In this document: piece by piece, positions 19,240-26,516 of the stretch
Layout of the letters: each line of letters starts with the position of its first letter
Position numbering within the stretch: position 1 is the first letter of the stretch
NCBI RefSeq assembly: GCF_040676675.1
Contig: NZ_JBFAPK010000009.1
Span: forward strand, 1 to 64,000
DNA: 64,000 nt
Direction: 5' to 3'
DNA from: JBFAPK01 sp040676675
GTDB taxonomy: Bacteria; Actinomycetota; Actinomycetes; Mycobacteriales; Micromonosporaceae
Program-made: the position numbers and the translations under genes
The notes under the pieces: generated by a model
Database searches by the model: none
What the model saw: the letters and a program-made list of their open reading frames with translations, nothing else
What the model was told of the DNA's origin: nothing

Positions 19240-19519
19240 GACTGTAGATCGTAGCGGTGCGCATGCGAACAAAATCTGCCGTATCTTGGAGCGTCGTGGT
19301 CACACCGCCAGCGTTGCTCGCGTCGTCCACCGGGACAGCCGCGCGCCCCCTCATCTTGCGGTAACGGACATCGTCGGACCAGCGAACTTTGGCGGTGAAG
19401 ATCGCAGCTCACCAAGGCGGCCGACGCGCTTCGTTGGCATATGGATCTTTTCATGTCATTTGGCACTGGCTCTGCATTCCAGCCGGTACGTCGACATCTG
19501 TCGGCAATGATCGTTGCGG

Positions 19520-20251
19520 TCAATCGAGCGGGTACACGTCTTCTAGCTCGTGTCGGCTGGCGGGGATCAGGACGTCGGCAGCGAGCAGCGGTGTTGCCGT
19601 GCGGTCGCAGATCGACAGGAGCACGGTCAGCACCGGTGCGGTCTCTGCGATCTGGAGCAGGTCCGCTTCGTCGCTGGTGGGGAGCCGGGCCGAGATGCGT
19701 TCGGCGACGTGGTCGAGCTTCACGGACTTGCGTCCCACTAGGTGCCGCAGCAGTCCTTCCGCCAGCGGTTCCGTGCTGCCGACCTCGGTGCCCTCGGCTA
19801 GCTGTGTCGGCAGGTAGGCGGTGGCAAGCTCCACGGGGCCCAGTTCGTCGACGACGACCAGGCGGCGGCGCGCGACGACCGGCGTACCGGCTTCGATGTT
19901 GAGGGCTGCGGCTGCCCGGGGCGGGGCGGGGACCACTTCGGCGGCGAGCACGGTTGACCCGGCTGGTTCGGGTGTGTCCAGGGCGGCGTAGCTGCGTTCG
20001 CGAGCACGCTCGGCCGCGCGGGCCGGTCGGCCGAGCACGAAGCGGCCCTTGCCCTGCCGACTTTCGATCCAGCCATCCTGTCGAAGCAGGTCCAGAGCCC
20101 GGACGACGACTGGGCGGGAGGCGCGGAACTCGCGGATCAGTTCGGTTTCGCTGGGGAGCATCGCCCCGGGCGTGTAGGTTCCGTTTTCGATGCGCTGTTG
20201 CACGGCGTTGACGATCGTGACGTACTTCGGTGGCGCAACCTCGATCGGCAC
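19520..20251 (-). CDS. korSA: GntR-family repressor (HutC/UTRA type), KorSA-like
   Basis: The protein has 243 aa. The N-terminal winged helix (YVTIVNAVQQRIENGTY ... LPSETELIREF ... SRPVVVRALDLLRQDGWI) is followed by a UTRA ligand domain (about 95-240). The start is GTG 20251 behind GGAGGTGAG. In pSAM2 the homologue KorSA represses pra and so keeps the element integrated. The matching palindromes at 20270-20287 and 15389-15402 support autoregulation and control of pra here. Confidence 0.88.
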   Translation of the reverse strand: MPIEVAPPKYVTIVNAVQQRIENGTYTPGAMLPSETELIREFRASRPVVVRALDLLRQDGWIESRQGKGRFVLGRPARAAERARERSYAALDTPEPAGSTVLAAEVVPAPPRAAAALNIEAGTPVVARRRLVVVDELGPVELATAYLPTQLAEGTEVGSTEPLAEGLLRHLVGRKSVKLDHVAERISARLPTSDEADLLQIAETAPVLTVLLSICDRTATPLLAADVLIPASRHELEDVYPLD

Positions 20252-20269
20252 CCGTCTCACCTCCCTAGA

Positions 20270-20287
20270 CGACAACTCGGCTTGTCG
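20270..20287. promoter_or_regulatory. KorSA-type operator in front of the GntR gene
   Basis: CGACAA-N6-TTGTCG is an inverted repeat 18 bp upstream of the GTG start. It shares both arms with the palindrome at the pra promoter, indicating autoregulation by the same repressor. Confidence 0.65.
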
Positions 20288-20292
20288 AGAGG

Positions 20293-20580
20293 CTAACTGT
20301 GCCGCTCAGGGTCTGTCCAACGCCCCGCGTTCCGGTGTCTCCTTGTCGACTGCCGGGCCTGTCGCTGGCGTAGGGCCTGCTTAAGTCTGGCGTTCTGGTC
20401 GCGGAGCACCGCTTCGGTGGCCTCGCGGGCTGTCAGCTCGTCGACCATCCAGCGAACGAACGCGTACACCTGATCTTCGGCCAGACCGCGCCGACCGAAT
20501 CCGGCCCGCCGGAAGCGGACCCGGCGGATGTGCGCGGCGCGTATCCGCTGCGGCGGCATACGGGAGAGGTAAACGCCCAT
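20293..20580 (-). CDS. DivIVA-domain small protein
   Basis: The protein has 95 aa. VRFRRAGFGRRGLAEDQVYAF resembles the DivIVA N-terminal signature, followed by a coiled-coil (LRDQNARLKQALRQRQ) and a basic tail. Small DivIVA-like proteins are frequent in actinomycete elements, where a link to hyphal tips or septal transfer sites has been suggested. It starts 12 bp after the upstream small gene and ends 41 bp before the GntR gene. Confidence 0.65.
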   Translation of the reverse strand: MGVYLSRMPPQRIRAAHIRRVRFRRAGFGRRGLAEDQVYAFVRWMVDELTAREATEAVLRDQNARLKQALRQRQARQSTRRHRNAGRWTDPERHS

Positions 20581-20592
20581 CGCTCGACCCTC

Positions 20593-20823
20593 CTACGGCC
20601 GCAGCCGTGAGGCCCGGACCAGAACCTGTGTCCGGTCGCCGAGCTGTCCGCCATGCATGATCTTCATGCCCTCCAACCATATCCACGCGTCGTGTTCCGG
20701 TCTGTTGGCGACGAGCCGCACGCCGGTCACCCACAGCGTTACCGGTCCGTCGGTCGGGTGGCGCCGGTCATCCGCGGTCAACTGGAGCGCCTGGCCGAGT
20801 TGCACCCGTACGTCAAACGCCAC
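20593..20823 (-). CDS. small hypothetical protein (76 aa)
   Basis: The start is GTG 20823, overlapping the upstream gene by 11 bp. The protein is beta-rich (VTLWVTGVRLVANRPEHDAW, WLEGMKIMHGG, TQVLVRASRL). Its rhythm is similar to that of the adjacent 94-aa protein (both contain a W..LEG/W..VGY-type strand), suggesting a duplicated fold. Function unknown. Confidence 0.5.
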   Translation of the reverse strand: MAFDVRVQLGQALQLTADDRRHPTDGPVTLWVTGVRLVANRPEHDAWIWLEGMKIMHGGQLGDRTQVLVRASRLRP

Positions 20824-21097
20824 GTCGCACCGCCGGCCGGGCCGTCGGAGCTTGCGTCGGCGGGGGTGTCTTGCGCGGAGGTGGAGGCAGGCGGAGCCCG
20901 TCGGTCTGTACGAAGATCTGGCGTCGCTCGACCGCCTGGCCGGTCCGGTCCAAGACGTACCCCACCAGCCAGCACCAGCCGTGATACGTCGCCCAGTCCG
21001 GCACGGAGACGACCCGGAACAGCAGTGCCCGGTCACCGGCGAACTGCACGGACGCCCGCCCGTCAACGATGATGGTGTCACCTGGCTTCGGCACCAC
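20813..21097 (-). CDS. small hypothetical protein (94 aa)
   Basis: The start is GTG 21097 behind GGAGGT. The N-terminal part is beta-rich (GDTIIVDGRASVQFAGDRALLFRVV ... GWCWLVGYVLD), with a Pro/Thr-rich tail (PPPPRKTPPPTQ). Conserved-looking small proteins of this kind accompany korSA in AICEs; no function is known. Confidence 0.5.
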   Translation of the reverse strand: MVPKPGDTIIVDGRASVQFAGDRALLFRVVSVPDWATYHGWCWLVGYVLDRTGQAVERRQIFVQTDGLRLPPPPRKTPPPTQAPTARPAVRRGV

Positions 21098-21296
21098 GCG
21101 ACACCTCCGACCCGTGATCCGTACCGGTGTGCCCGCCACCAGGCCGATACCAGCCCGGCTGCTCGATCTCGTCCGTACGCACGTGGTGGCCTCCGATCCT
21201 GGAGAGCGCCGGAGCGGGCGGGGTTCAGTGGCCCGGCCCTGCCGCCCCCTCGTCGGGTGACCGGCCACCTACCCGGCACCCGCCCCGGCGCTGCCT

Positions 21297-21551
21297 TCAC
21301 CCGGCCGGTGTCTCGTCCCGGTCGGGAACCGTGGGGCCGCTCACCCCGGTACCGCCGCAGTCCGGACAGGTCCGCCGCTGCAACCGCTGCGGATCACCCG
21401 GCGACCGCAAGGCGCGCCGCGGACTGGCCAGCCGCCAGCCCCGTCCCTCGCAGCCCGGACAGACCGCAGGCTCGATGACATCCGAGCTGGCCTGCTCGAC
21501 GGCCGGTATGCGCCGACTGTGGATGCCGCATGCCGGCGAGACGACCCGCAT
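21297..21551 (-). CDS. DnaJ-type zinc-ribbon protein
   Basis: The protein has 84 aa with two CxxCxGxG-like repeats (CPGCEGRGW and CPDCGGTG), the pattern of the DnaJ Cys-rich zinc domain. The ATG at 21551 is chosen as the shortest start that keeps a compact protein; the upstream in-frame extension lies in the promoter region of the divergent gene at 21802. It is probably the first gene of the minus-strand set ending in korSA. Confidence 0.5.
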   Translation of the reverse strand: MRVVSPACGIHSRRIPAVEQASSDVIEPAVCPGCEGRGWRLASPRRALRSPGDPQRLQRRTCPDCGGTGVSGPTVPDRDETPAG

Positions 21552-21801
21552 CACGTGCGGCGCCGGCGCAGCCGGGTTCGCCGGACCGGTGCGCCGCCGG
21601 GAGCGCGATAACCTCAAGTCACCGAGCGGAACGTTGTGTGAGCGGTTCACGCGATAGATCGTCCATCGAGGCATTCGGACCTATCGAGGGCCCAAGACAG
21701 GACCAGTGGCGGACACGGTGCGGACATCCGAAGGACCTGCATTGAGGTAAGGACCTGCCGTAGGCGAGCGTGGATGTAAGCCCAGCAAGGAAGGCGACAC
21801 G

Positions 21802-23112
21802 ATGGCCCGGGAACGGCGCGAACCCCGAACGGTGCTGGAGTTCCTGATCCAGCAGAGCGAACGCACCTACGAGGAGTTGGCCGAGGAGTTCTCCCGACTG
21901 GACTCCCGGGCGGCGATCAGCGCCCGTCACCTCGGCCGCCTGGCGCGGGGCGAGCGGGACATCACCGGAGCGACACCGGCGACCCGCCGCGCTCTGCAAG
22001 CCATGTTCGGCAAGCCCGTCGAAGAGTTGCAGCAGCCCTGGGCCCCTTCCAACCCCTCCACCTCGCTGGAGCCGGCCGCCGCCCTGGCGCTGCCCGGTGC
22101 CGGCGACGAAAGGACGATCCTCGCCATGGCCGCCAACCGTGCCCGCCAGTACGCCATGCTCGCCGCGGAAGCCACCACCCCGGCCGCTATCCAGCAGCTC
22201 GCCGAAGAGGTCCAGCGCCTCGCCCTGGCCTACCCGCAGCAGCCCGTCAGCCACCTCATCGGCGACCTGGCCGAAACGCAGGACACCCTGTTCAGCCTGC
22301 TGGAGCGCAGACAGCCCCCGAACCAGTCCCGCGACCTGCACTTCCTCGCCGGCATCACCAGCGGACTACTCGCCAAGGTCTCCCACGACCTGGCCGACCC
22401 GCACTCGGCCATGCTGCAAGCCCGCACCGCCGTCCTCTGCGCCGAACAGGCCGGACACCCCGGCCTGCAAGCCTGGCTGCGCGGCATGCAATCCCTCGTC
22501 GCCTACTGGGCCGGCCGCTACGCCGAAGCCGTCCGCTACGCCGAGGCCGGCCGCGAACACGCCACCCAGGCCGGCGGCACCACCGCCGTCTGGCTCCCCG
22601 TCAGCGCCGCCCGCGCCTACGCCGCCCTCGGCAACGCCGAACAGGCCAAGGCCGCCATCACCGAAGCCGAACAAGCCTGGACCCGGGTACGCCCCGACGA
22701 ACTCGACGCCATCGGCGGCATCTGCACCTTCAACCAGCCCCGCACCCTCTACTACGCCGCCGACGCCCTCGCCTGGCTCCCCGACCACGCCAGCGACGCC
22801 GAGCGGTACTCCACCCAGGCCGTCACCGCCTACGCCGACCCCCACGACCCCGCATGGGCATTCGGCGACCAGGCCGGCTCACACGCCGACCTCGCCATTT
22901 CCCGCGTCGCCGCCCGGGACCTCGACGGCGCCGCCGACGCCCTCTCCCCCGTCCTGGATCTGCCCGGCGAGCAGCGGATCAACGGCATCATGCACTCCGT
23001 CCGCCGCGTCCACCAGGCCATCACCCGCGCCGGACTCGCCACCGACGCCCGCGATCTGGTCGACGGCATCGAGCACTTCACCCACACCCCCGCCAACGCC
23101 CTCCCCCGATAA
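21802..23112 (+). CDS. HTH regulator with TPR-like repeats
   Basis: The protein has 436 aa. Residues ~10-75 form an XRE-like HTH (YEELAEEFSRLD ... ISARHLGRLARGER ... TRRALQAMFG). The rest is an Ala-rich alpha-solenoid with TPR-like helix pairs (GRYAEAVRYAEAGREHA, LGNAEQAKAAITEAEQAW). This architecture is typical of actinomycete signal-responsive regulators (BldD/NsdA-like or RRNPP-like). AGGAAGG precedes ATG 21802. The GNAT gene follows 15 bp downstream and is probably co-transcribed. Confidence 0.8.
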   Translation: MARERREPRTVLEFLIQQSERTYEELAEEFSRLDSRAAISARHLGRLARGERDITGATPATRRALQAMFGKPVEELQQPWAPSNPSTSLEPAAALALPGAGDERTILAMAANRARQYAMLAAEATTPAAIQQLAEEVQRLALAYPQQPVSHLIGDLAETQDTLFSLLERRQPPNQSRDLHFLAGITSGLLAKVSHDLADPHSAMLQARTAVLCAEQAGHPGLQAWLRGMQSLVAYWAGRYAEAVRYAEAGREHATQAGGTTAVWLPVSAARAYAALGNAEQAKAAITEAEQAWTRVRPDELDAIGGICTFNQPRTLYYAADALAWLPDHASDAERYSTQAVTAYADPHDPAWAFGDQAGSHADLAISRVAARDLDGAADALSPVLDLPGEQRINGIMHSVRRVHQAITRAGLATDARDLVDGIEHFTHTPANALPR

Positions 23113-23127
23113 GGCACCATCACCGTC

Positions 23128-23673
23128 ATGTACCCGATCACTATCCCCGGCCACGTCGTCACCCTGCGCGAACTCCGCCCCGGCGACGTGGCCGACGCCC
23201 ACGCCATCAACGGCGACGGCCGGGTCACCCAGTGGCTGTCCTACGACAGCCGCAGCCGAGACGAGACCGCCGCCATCATCGAGGGTGCGATCAGTCGGGC
23301 CCAGCTCGACCCGCGGACCGAATACTTCCTCGCCGTGGCCGATGCGTCGGACCGCATGATCGGCTTCGCGCGACTCGGGCTCACCGGAGTCAAGGCCGCC
23401 AAACTCGGCTACGCCATCAACGCCGACCACTGGGGCCACGGCTACGCCACCGACGCCGCCCGCACCCTCATCCAGTACGGCTTCACCCACCTCGGCCTCC
23501 ACCGCATCACCGCAGCCATCGGCCCCGACAACGCCGCCTCCATCGCCGTCGCCAAACGTCTCGGCATGCAGTACGAAGGCCGCCTCCGCGACCACGTCTA
23601 CACCAACGGGGCCTGGCGGGACTCCCAGCTCTACTCCATCCTCGCCCACGAATGGCCGCCAACCGGTCGGTAG
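23128..23673 (+). CDS. GNAT-family N-acetyltransferase (RimJ/RimL type)
   Basis: The protein has 181 aa with the Acetyltransf_3 layout: VTLRELRPGDVADAHAING at the N-terminus, GFARLGLTG and LGYAINADHWGHGYATDA (acetyl-CoA loop), and HRITAAIGPDNAASIAVAKRLGMQYEG at the end. It transfers acetyl from acetyl-CoA to an amine, possibly a protein N-terminus or an antibiotic. It lies 15 bp after the HTH/TPR gene. Confidence 0.9.
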   Translation: MYPITIPGHVVTLRELRPGDVADAHAINGDGRVTQWLSYDSRSRDETAAIIEGAISRAQLDPRTEYFLAVADASDRMIGFARLGLTGVKAAKLGYAINADHWGHGYATDAARTLIQYGFTHLGLHRITAAIGPDNAASIAVAKRLGMQYEGRLRDHVYTNGAWRDSQLYSILAHEWPPTGR

Positions 23674-23735
23674 CCGTCTGCCTGGTTAAGCGGAGGCAAG
23701 ATCACGCAGCGTCGCGCTGTCTGTAGCATTCGGAC

Positions 23736-24095
23736 ATGCGCGACGCAGCCACGCCCCCGGACGACGACCGCGACGCACAACCGCCAGCCGCGCTGACACC
23801 ACAGCAGCGCGCCGCCAACATCCGTGCCGCCGCCGCCGAAGTTCTCGCCCGCCTGCAGGAGTGGCGCGACTCCCCGAACTGGCCCGGCGACACCATCAAC
23901 CTGCGTCGCTACCACCGCACCGCTGACGCGGTTTCCGCGCTCAACAGCCTGCCCGACGTCGACACCCTTGACGATCTTGCCGCCTTGGTCGACGCCATCC
24001 GCCCCATCCTCATCGAATGGCGACCTAGCCGCCCAGGTCCAAAACAAGCCATCTATGTTGCTACGGAACGGCTACGCAAAGTTGCAGGCAAGTAG
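23736..24095 (+). CDS. hypothetical protein (119 aa)
   Basis: The start is ATG 23736. The protein is soluble and helical with an acidic, Pro-rich start (PPDDDRDAQPP) and a basic end (ERLRKVAGK). It has no signal peptide, membrane helix or recognised motif. It lies 62 bp downstream of the GNAT gene on the same strand. Base composition falls off just after it. Confidence 0.5.
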   Translation: MRDAATPPDDDRDAQPPAALTPQQRAANIRAAAAEVLARLQEWRDSPNWPGDTINLRRYHRTADAVSALNSLPDVDTLDDLAALVDAIRPILIEWRPSRPGPKQAIYVATERLRKVAGK

Positions 24096-24191
24096 GCGGG
24101 ACCATGCAAGGTTGTAGTCAGGTGTGCGCGCCAGGCAATCGCCTTCCGCTGCGAAGTGGTTCTTCGATCCGAATAAGGATTGCAGGTCACG

Positions 24192-24731
24192 TCACCGAGG
24201 CATAGACCGTCGGTCCGTCTCTGGCGTGACGATGTCATCCGGAATGTCAAGAGCGTCCATCTTCAGGCCAACAAACTGCACCAACGTGGCTAACCCCGGC
24301 ACCAGGCTCGCGATCGTCCACGCCGTAACCAGAGCGGTTGGTGTGCTGATGAGCGCAATCAAGGCTTCGGGGGCCTTCGCGCTAACGGCCGACATAACGA
24401 TTAGGGAGAGCATCGAAAGCACACCCAGCACCGCAGTAAAAAGAAACGGAGCCAGGTAGTAAACTGGCTCAGAGCCGATGGCTCGAAGCTTCCTCAAGAA
24501 CGCTTGATCCATAAAGGCTGCCTGGAAGGATATGCCAGCGATGACGGCCCCGACGATGACGCCGACCACTCCAATTGCTCCAGGTGCGGCCCGCAGAACA
24601 GCATCTGGGTAGATGAACGACAGGGTAAGGGCAGTCGCGCCGAAAACAACACCAACGCCGAGGTCCACGCGTAGCAGCTCGCTAAGTTTGAAGTCGAGCG
24701 CCGCCCACAGGTGCCGATTGATGTCTGCCAC
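24192..24731 (-). CDS. four-TM membrane protein, putative effector of a two-gene module
   Basis: The protein has 179 aa from GTG 24731, preceded by GAGGAGG. Four hydrophobic helices are visible near residues 25-42, 50-72, 92-118 and 127-158, with a short acidic tail. It lies 70 bp downstream of the 294-aa gene on the same strand and is less GC-rich than the AICE backbone. Size and topology resemble the RexB-type channel partner of lambda RexA; that is an analogy, not a detected homology. Confidence 0.65.
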   Translation of the reverse strand: MADINRHLWAALDFKLSELLRVDLGVGVVFGATALTLSFIYPDAVLRAAPGAIGVVGVIVGAVIAGISFQAAFMDQAFLRKLRAIGSEPVYYLAPFLFTAVLGVLSMLSLIVMSAVSAKAPEALIALISTPTALVTAWTIASLVPGLATLVQFVGLKMDALDIPDDIVTPETDRRSMPR

Positions 24732-24801
24732 GCCGGCCACACCTCCTCTGCGTTAGTACAAATGTACGCTCCGGGTGTGACAGGAAGTAGAGCTTGATCA
24801 C

Positions 24802-25686
24802 CTAAGTCGCGCGCCCCTGCGGCCGCGTGCCGGCGTAGACCACGAGCGCCTGAAGCACCAGATCCATGCCTCGTTCAAGATCTTTCCCATAGTCGTCGAT
24901 TCTCGTCTCGTCAGTCTTGGTGTCACTGTCGAACTTGGCATCTACGCCTTGCGCCTCGCGCGACTCCATCTGAACGCGCGCGTCGCCGGTCTCCAACCCT
25001 TGGAGCTTGCCCCAGAACGCGTCAGCCTCGACATCGAGTATTTGTGAGTGATAGGCGGCATATTCCTCGGTTGCCCGCCTTGCCTTCATTTCCCGCATCT
25101 TGGCCCGAACTTCATCCAGGTCACGGCCGGGGTTCGAGAACTTGACGATGCGGCGTAGCAACTTGACGTTCGGGTGTTGCTCGATCCATTCCTGAACTGT
25201 GTGCTGGGAGACCACGGGGTCACACTCCCAGTCCGCAGGCAGGAGGCCGAGATTCTGGGCCGCTGCCGACAGCACCTCACCGAGGGCCGGCCGGAAGCTG
25301 GCTGGCTGGATCCGTTGGGTCGTAGCGAAGGCCACCCAGCGGTTGTGCTCCCTTAAGTCAACTGCGAAAGGGACGACTGTGTCCTGCGACGCTGCATCGG
25401 AGTCTTCGGTGGCACCTTTGATCCATGACCAACTCCCAAGATCGAAGTACCGCTTTTGATCAACGACTGAGTAGCCAAGGATGCCGGTCATGAAGTCGTC
25501 ACCCATCGCGAGGCGCATGTCAGCGGCATACCAGGCGCGAGCCGGACGCTCAGGCGTCGCTGGCACCACGAACGTCGTTTGCCGGCTCTCGGCAAGGGCC
25601 CGCATGTCCACCGCGAAGGGGCGCATGCCGAGCGTGTTGTTACGACGATTGATCCTGGCAAAAACTACCCGGCGCTGCTTGGTCAC
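24802..25686 (-). CDS. hypothetical protein (294 aa), putative sensor of the membrane pair
   Basis: The start is GTG 25686. The protein is soluble. Its basic N-terminus contains RRVVFARINRRNNTLGMRPF, the centre is mixed alpha/beta (VVPFAVDLREHNRWVAFATT), and a charged helical region (about 185-230) with a C-terminal amphipathic helix follows. No known domain is recognised. Length and position upstream of a four-TM partner recall RexA (279 aa) of the RexAB phage-exclusion system. Confidence 0.6.
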   Translation of the reverse strand: MTKQRRVVFARINRRNNTLGMRPFAVDMRALAESRQTTFVVPATPERPARAWYAADMRLAMGDDFMTGILGYSVVDQKRYFDLGSWSWIKGATEDSDAASQDTVVPFAVDLREHNRWVAFATTQRIQPASFRPALGEVLSAAAQNLGLLPADWECDPVVSQHTVQEWIEQHPNVKLLRRIVKFSNPGRDLDEVRAKMREMKARRATEEYAAYHSQILDVEADAFWGKLQGLETGDARVQMESREAQGVDAKFDSDTKTDETRIDDYGKDLERGMDLVLQALVVYAGTRPQGRAT

Positions 25687-26017
25687 AGAGATTCACCATC
25701 CAGGAGTAGGAAGATCTCCTAATCTGAACAATCTACGGAGCTAGACAGACTCCTGCGATCTCAGAGAGTGTCCAAGATGCGACAGATACTCTCAACTCTC
25801 GTCAGGCTGGCGTGTTAGCCCTTGCCGAGCTAGGCCACCCACGAACACCTAGTGATCATTTCCTTCGCTTGGAAAGGACGGATGTCGGGCATAGACACAC
25901 AAGACGCTGCAAAACATCGGCAACAAGTCAGCAGCGACGTCGATCCCGGAAGTGTCCAATTAACGGATAGGCAGTTTTTAAAAGGTATAAGAAGGTCCGT
26001 CTCGGTTCCGGGCTGAC
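25687..26017. other. gene-free, AT-richer stretch between cargo pair and IS
   Basis: No credible coding sequence is seen on either strand. Part of it must serve as promoter for the minus-strand pair at 24192-25686. The segment is clearly less GC-rich than its surroundings, which suggests foreign cargo DNA. Confidence 0.5.
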
Positions 26018-26032
26018 GCAGTGTTGCTGCAA
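26018..26032. repeat. 15-bp target site duplication, left copy
   Basis: GCAGTGTTGCTGCAA at 26018-26032 is identical to 28500-28514. The copies flank the inverted-repeat ends of the insertion sequence exactly. Long target duplications are known for IS481-family elements. Confidence 0.85.
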
Positions 26033-26135
26033 TGTCTAGTCCCAGTTGATGCTTGACGGATCCGTCCCACCTGATCCTTGACAGGTGATCTAGATCTTCG
26101 GGTCGACCTTGCGGGGTCGTTGAGTTGCACGGCTG

Positions 26136-26516
26136 TCACCTGCCGAGCAGGCGGTCGGTGTGGTCGGTGGTCATGAGCATGACCGGACCGGCTCCCCGTG
26201 CTGGGAACCACGTGTCAGGGTTGGCGAGGGCTGCGTCGATCTCGCTGTCAGTCATGTGCGGGGCGTTGGCCCAGTCGGTATGGCGGGCCGTGTCAATGAG
26301 CGCGATGAGGTCTTGCTGGACCATGTCCTTGACGATGGCAGCGAACCGGGGGACGAGTGGGCGGATGGCGTCTTCGTCGCTGCTGATCATCCAGACCGCA
26401 CCGCCATGCTCAGCGTGGCCGAGGTAGTCACCGATCACGTTGTTCAGCCACGCCTCTTCGAGCGCGTTCTGCAAGATCACGCGCTCTTCGAGGCCCAGGT
26501 CGTTCCAGATGCTCAT
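26136..26516 (-). CDS. IS passenger protein, unknown function (126 aa)
   Basis: The ATG at 26516 overlaps the transposase stop (ATGA), so the two are translationally coupled. The protein is acidic and helical (LEERVILQNALEEAWLN, FAAIVKDMVQQDLIALIDTA) and ends 103 bp inside the left terminal repeat. No transposition-helper family is recognised. Such partners may be regulators, immunity-like proteins or plain cargo. Confidence 0.7.
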   Translation of the reverse strand: MSIWNDLGLEERVILQNALEEAWLNNVIGDYLGHAEHGGAVWMISSDEDAIRPLVPRFAAIVKDMVQQDLIALIDTARHTDWANAPHMTDSEIDAALANPDTWFPARGAGPVMLMTTDHTDRLLGR

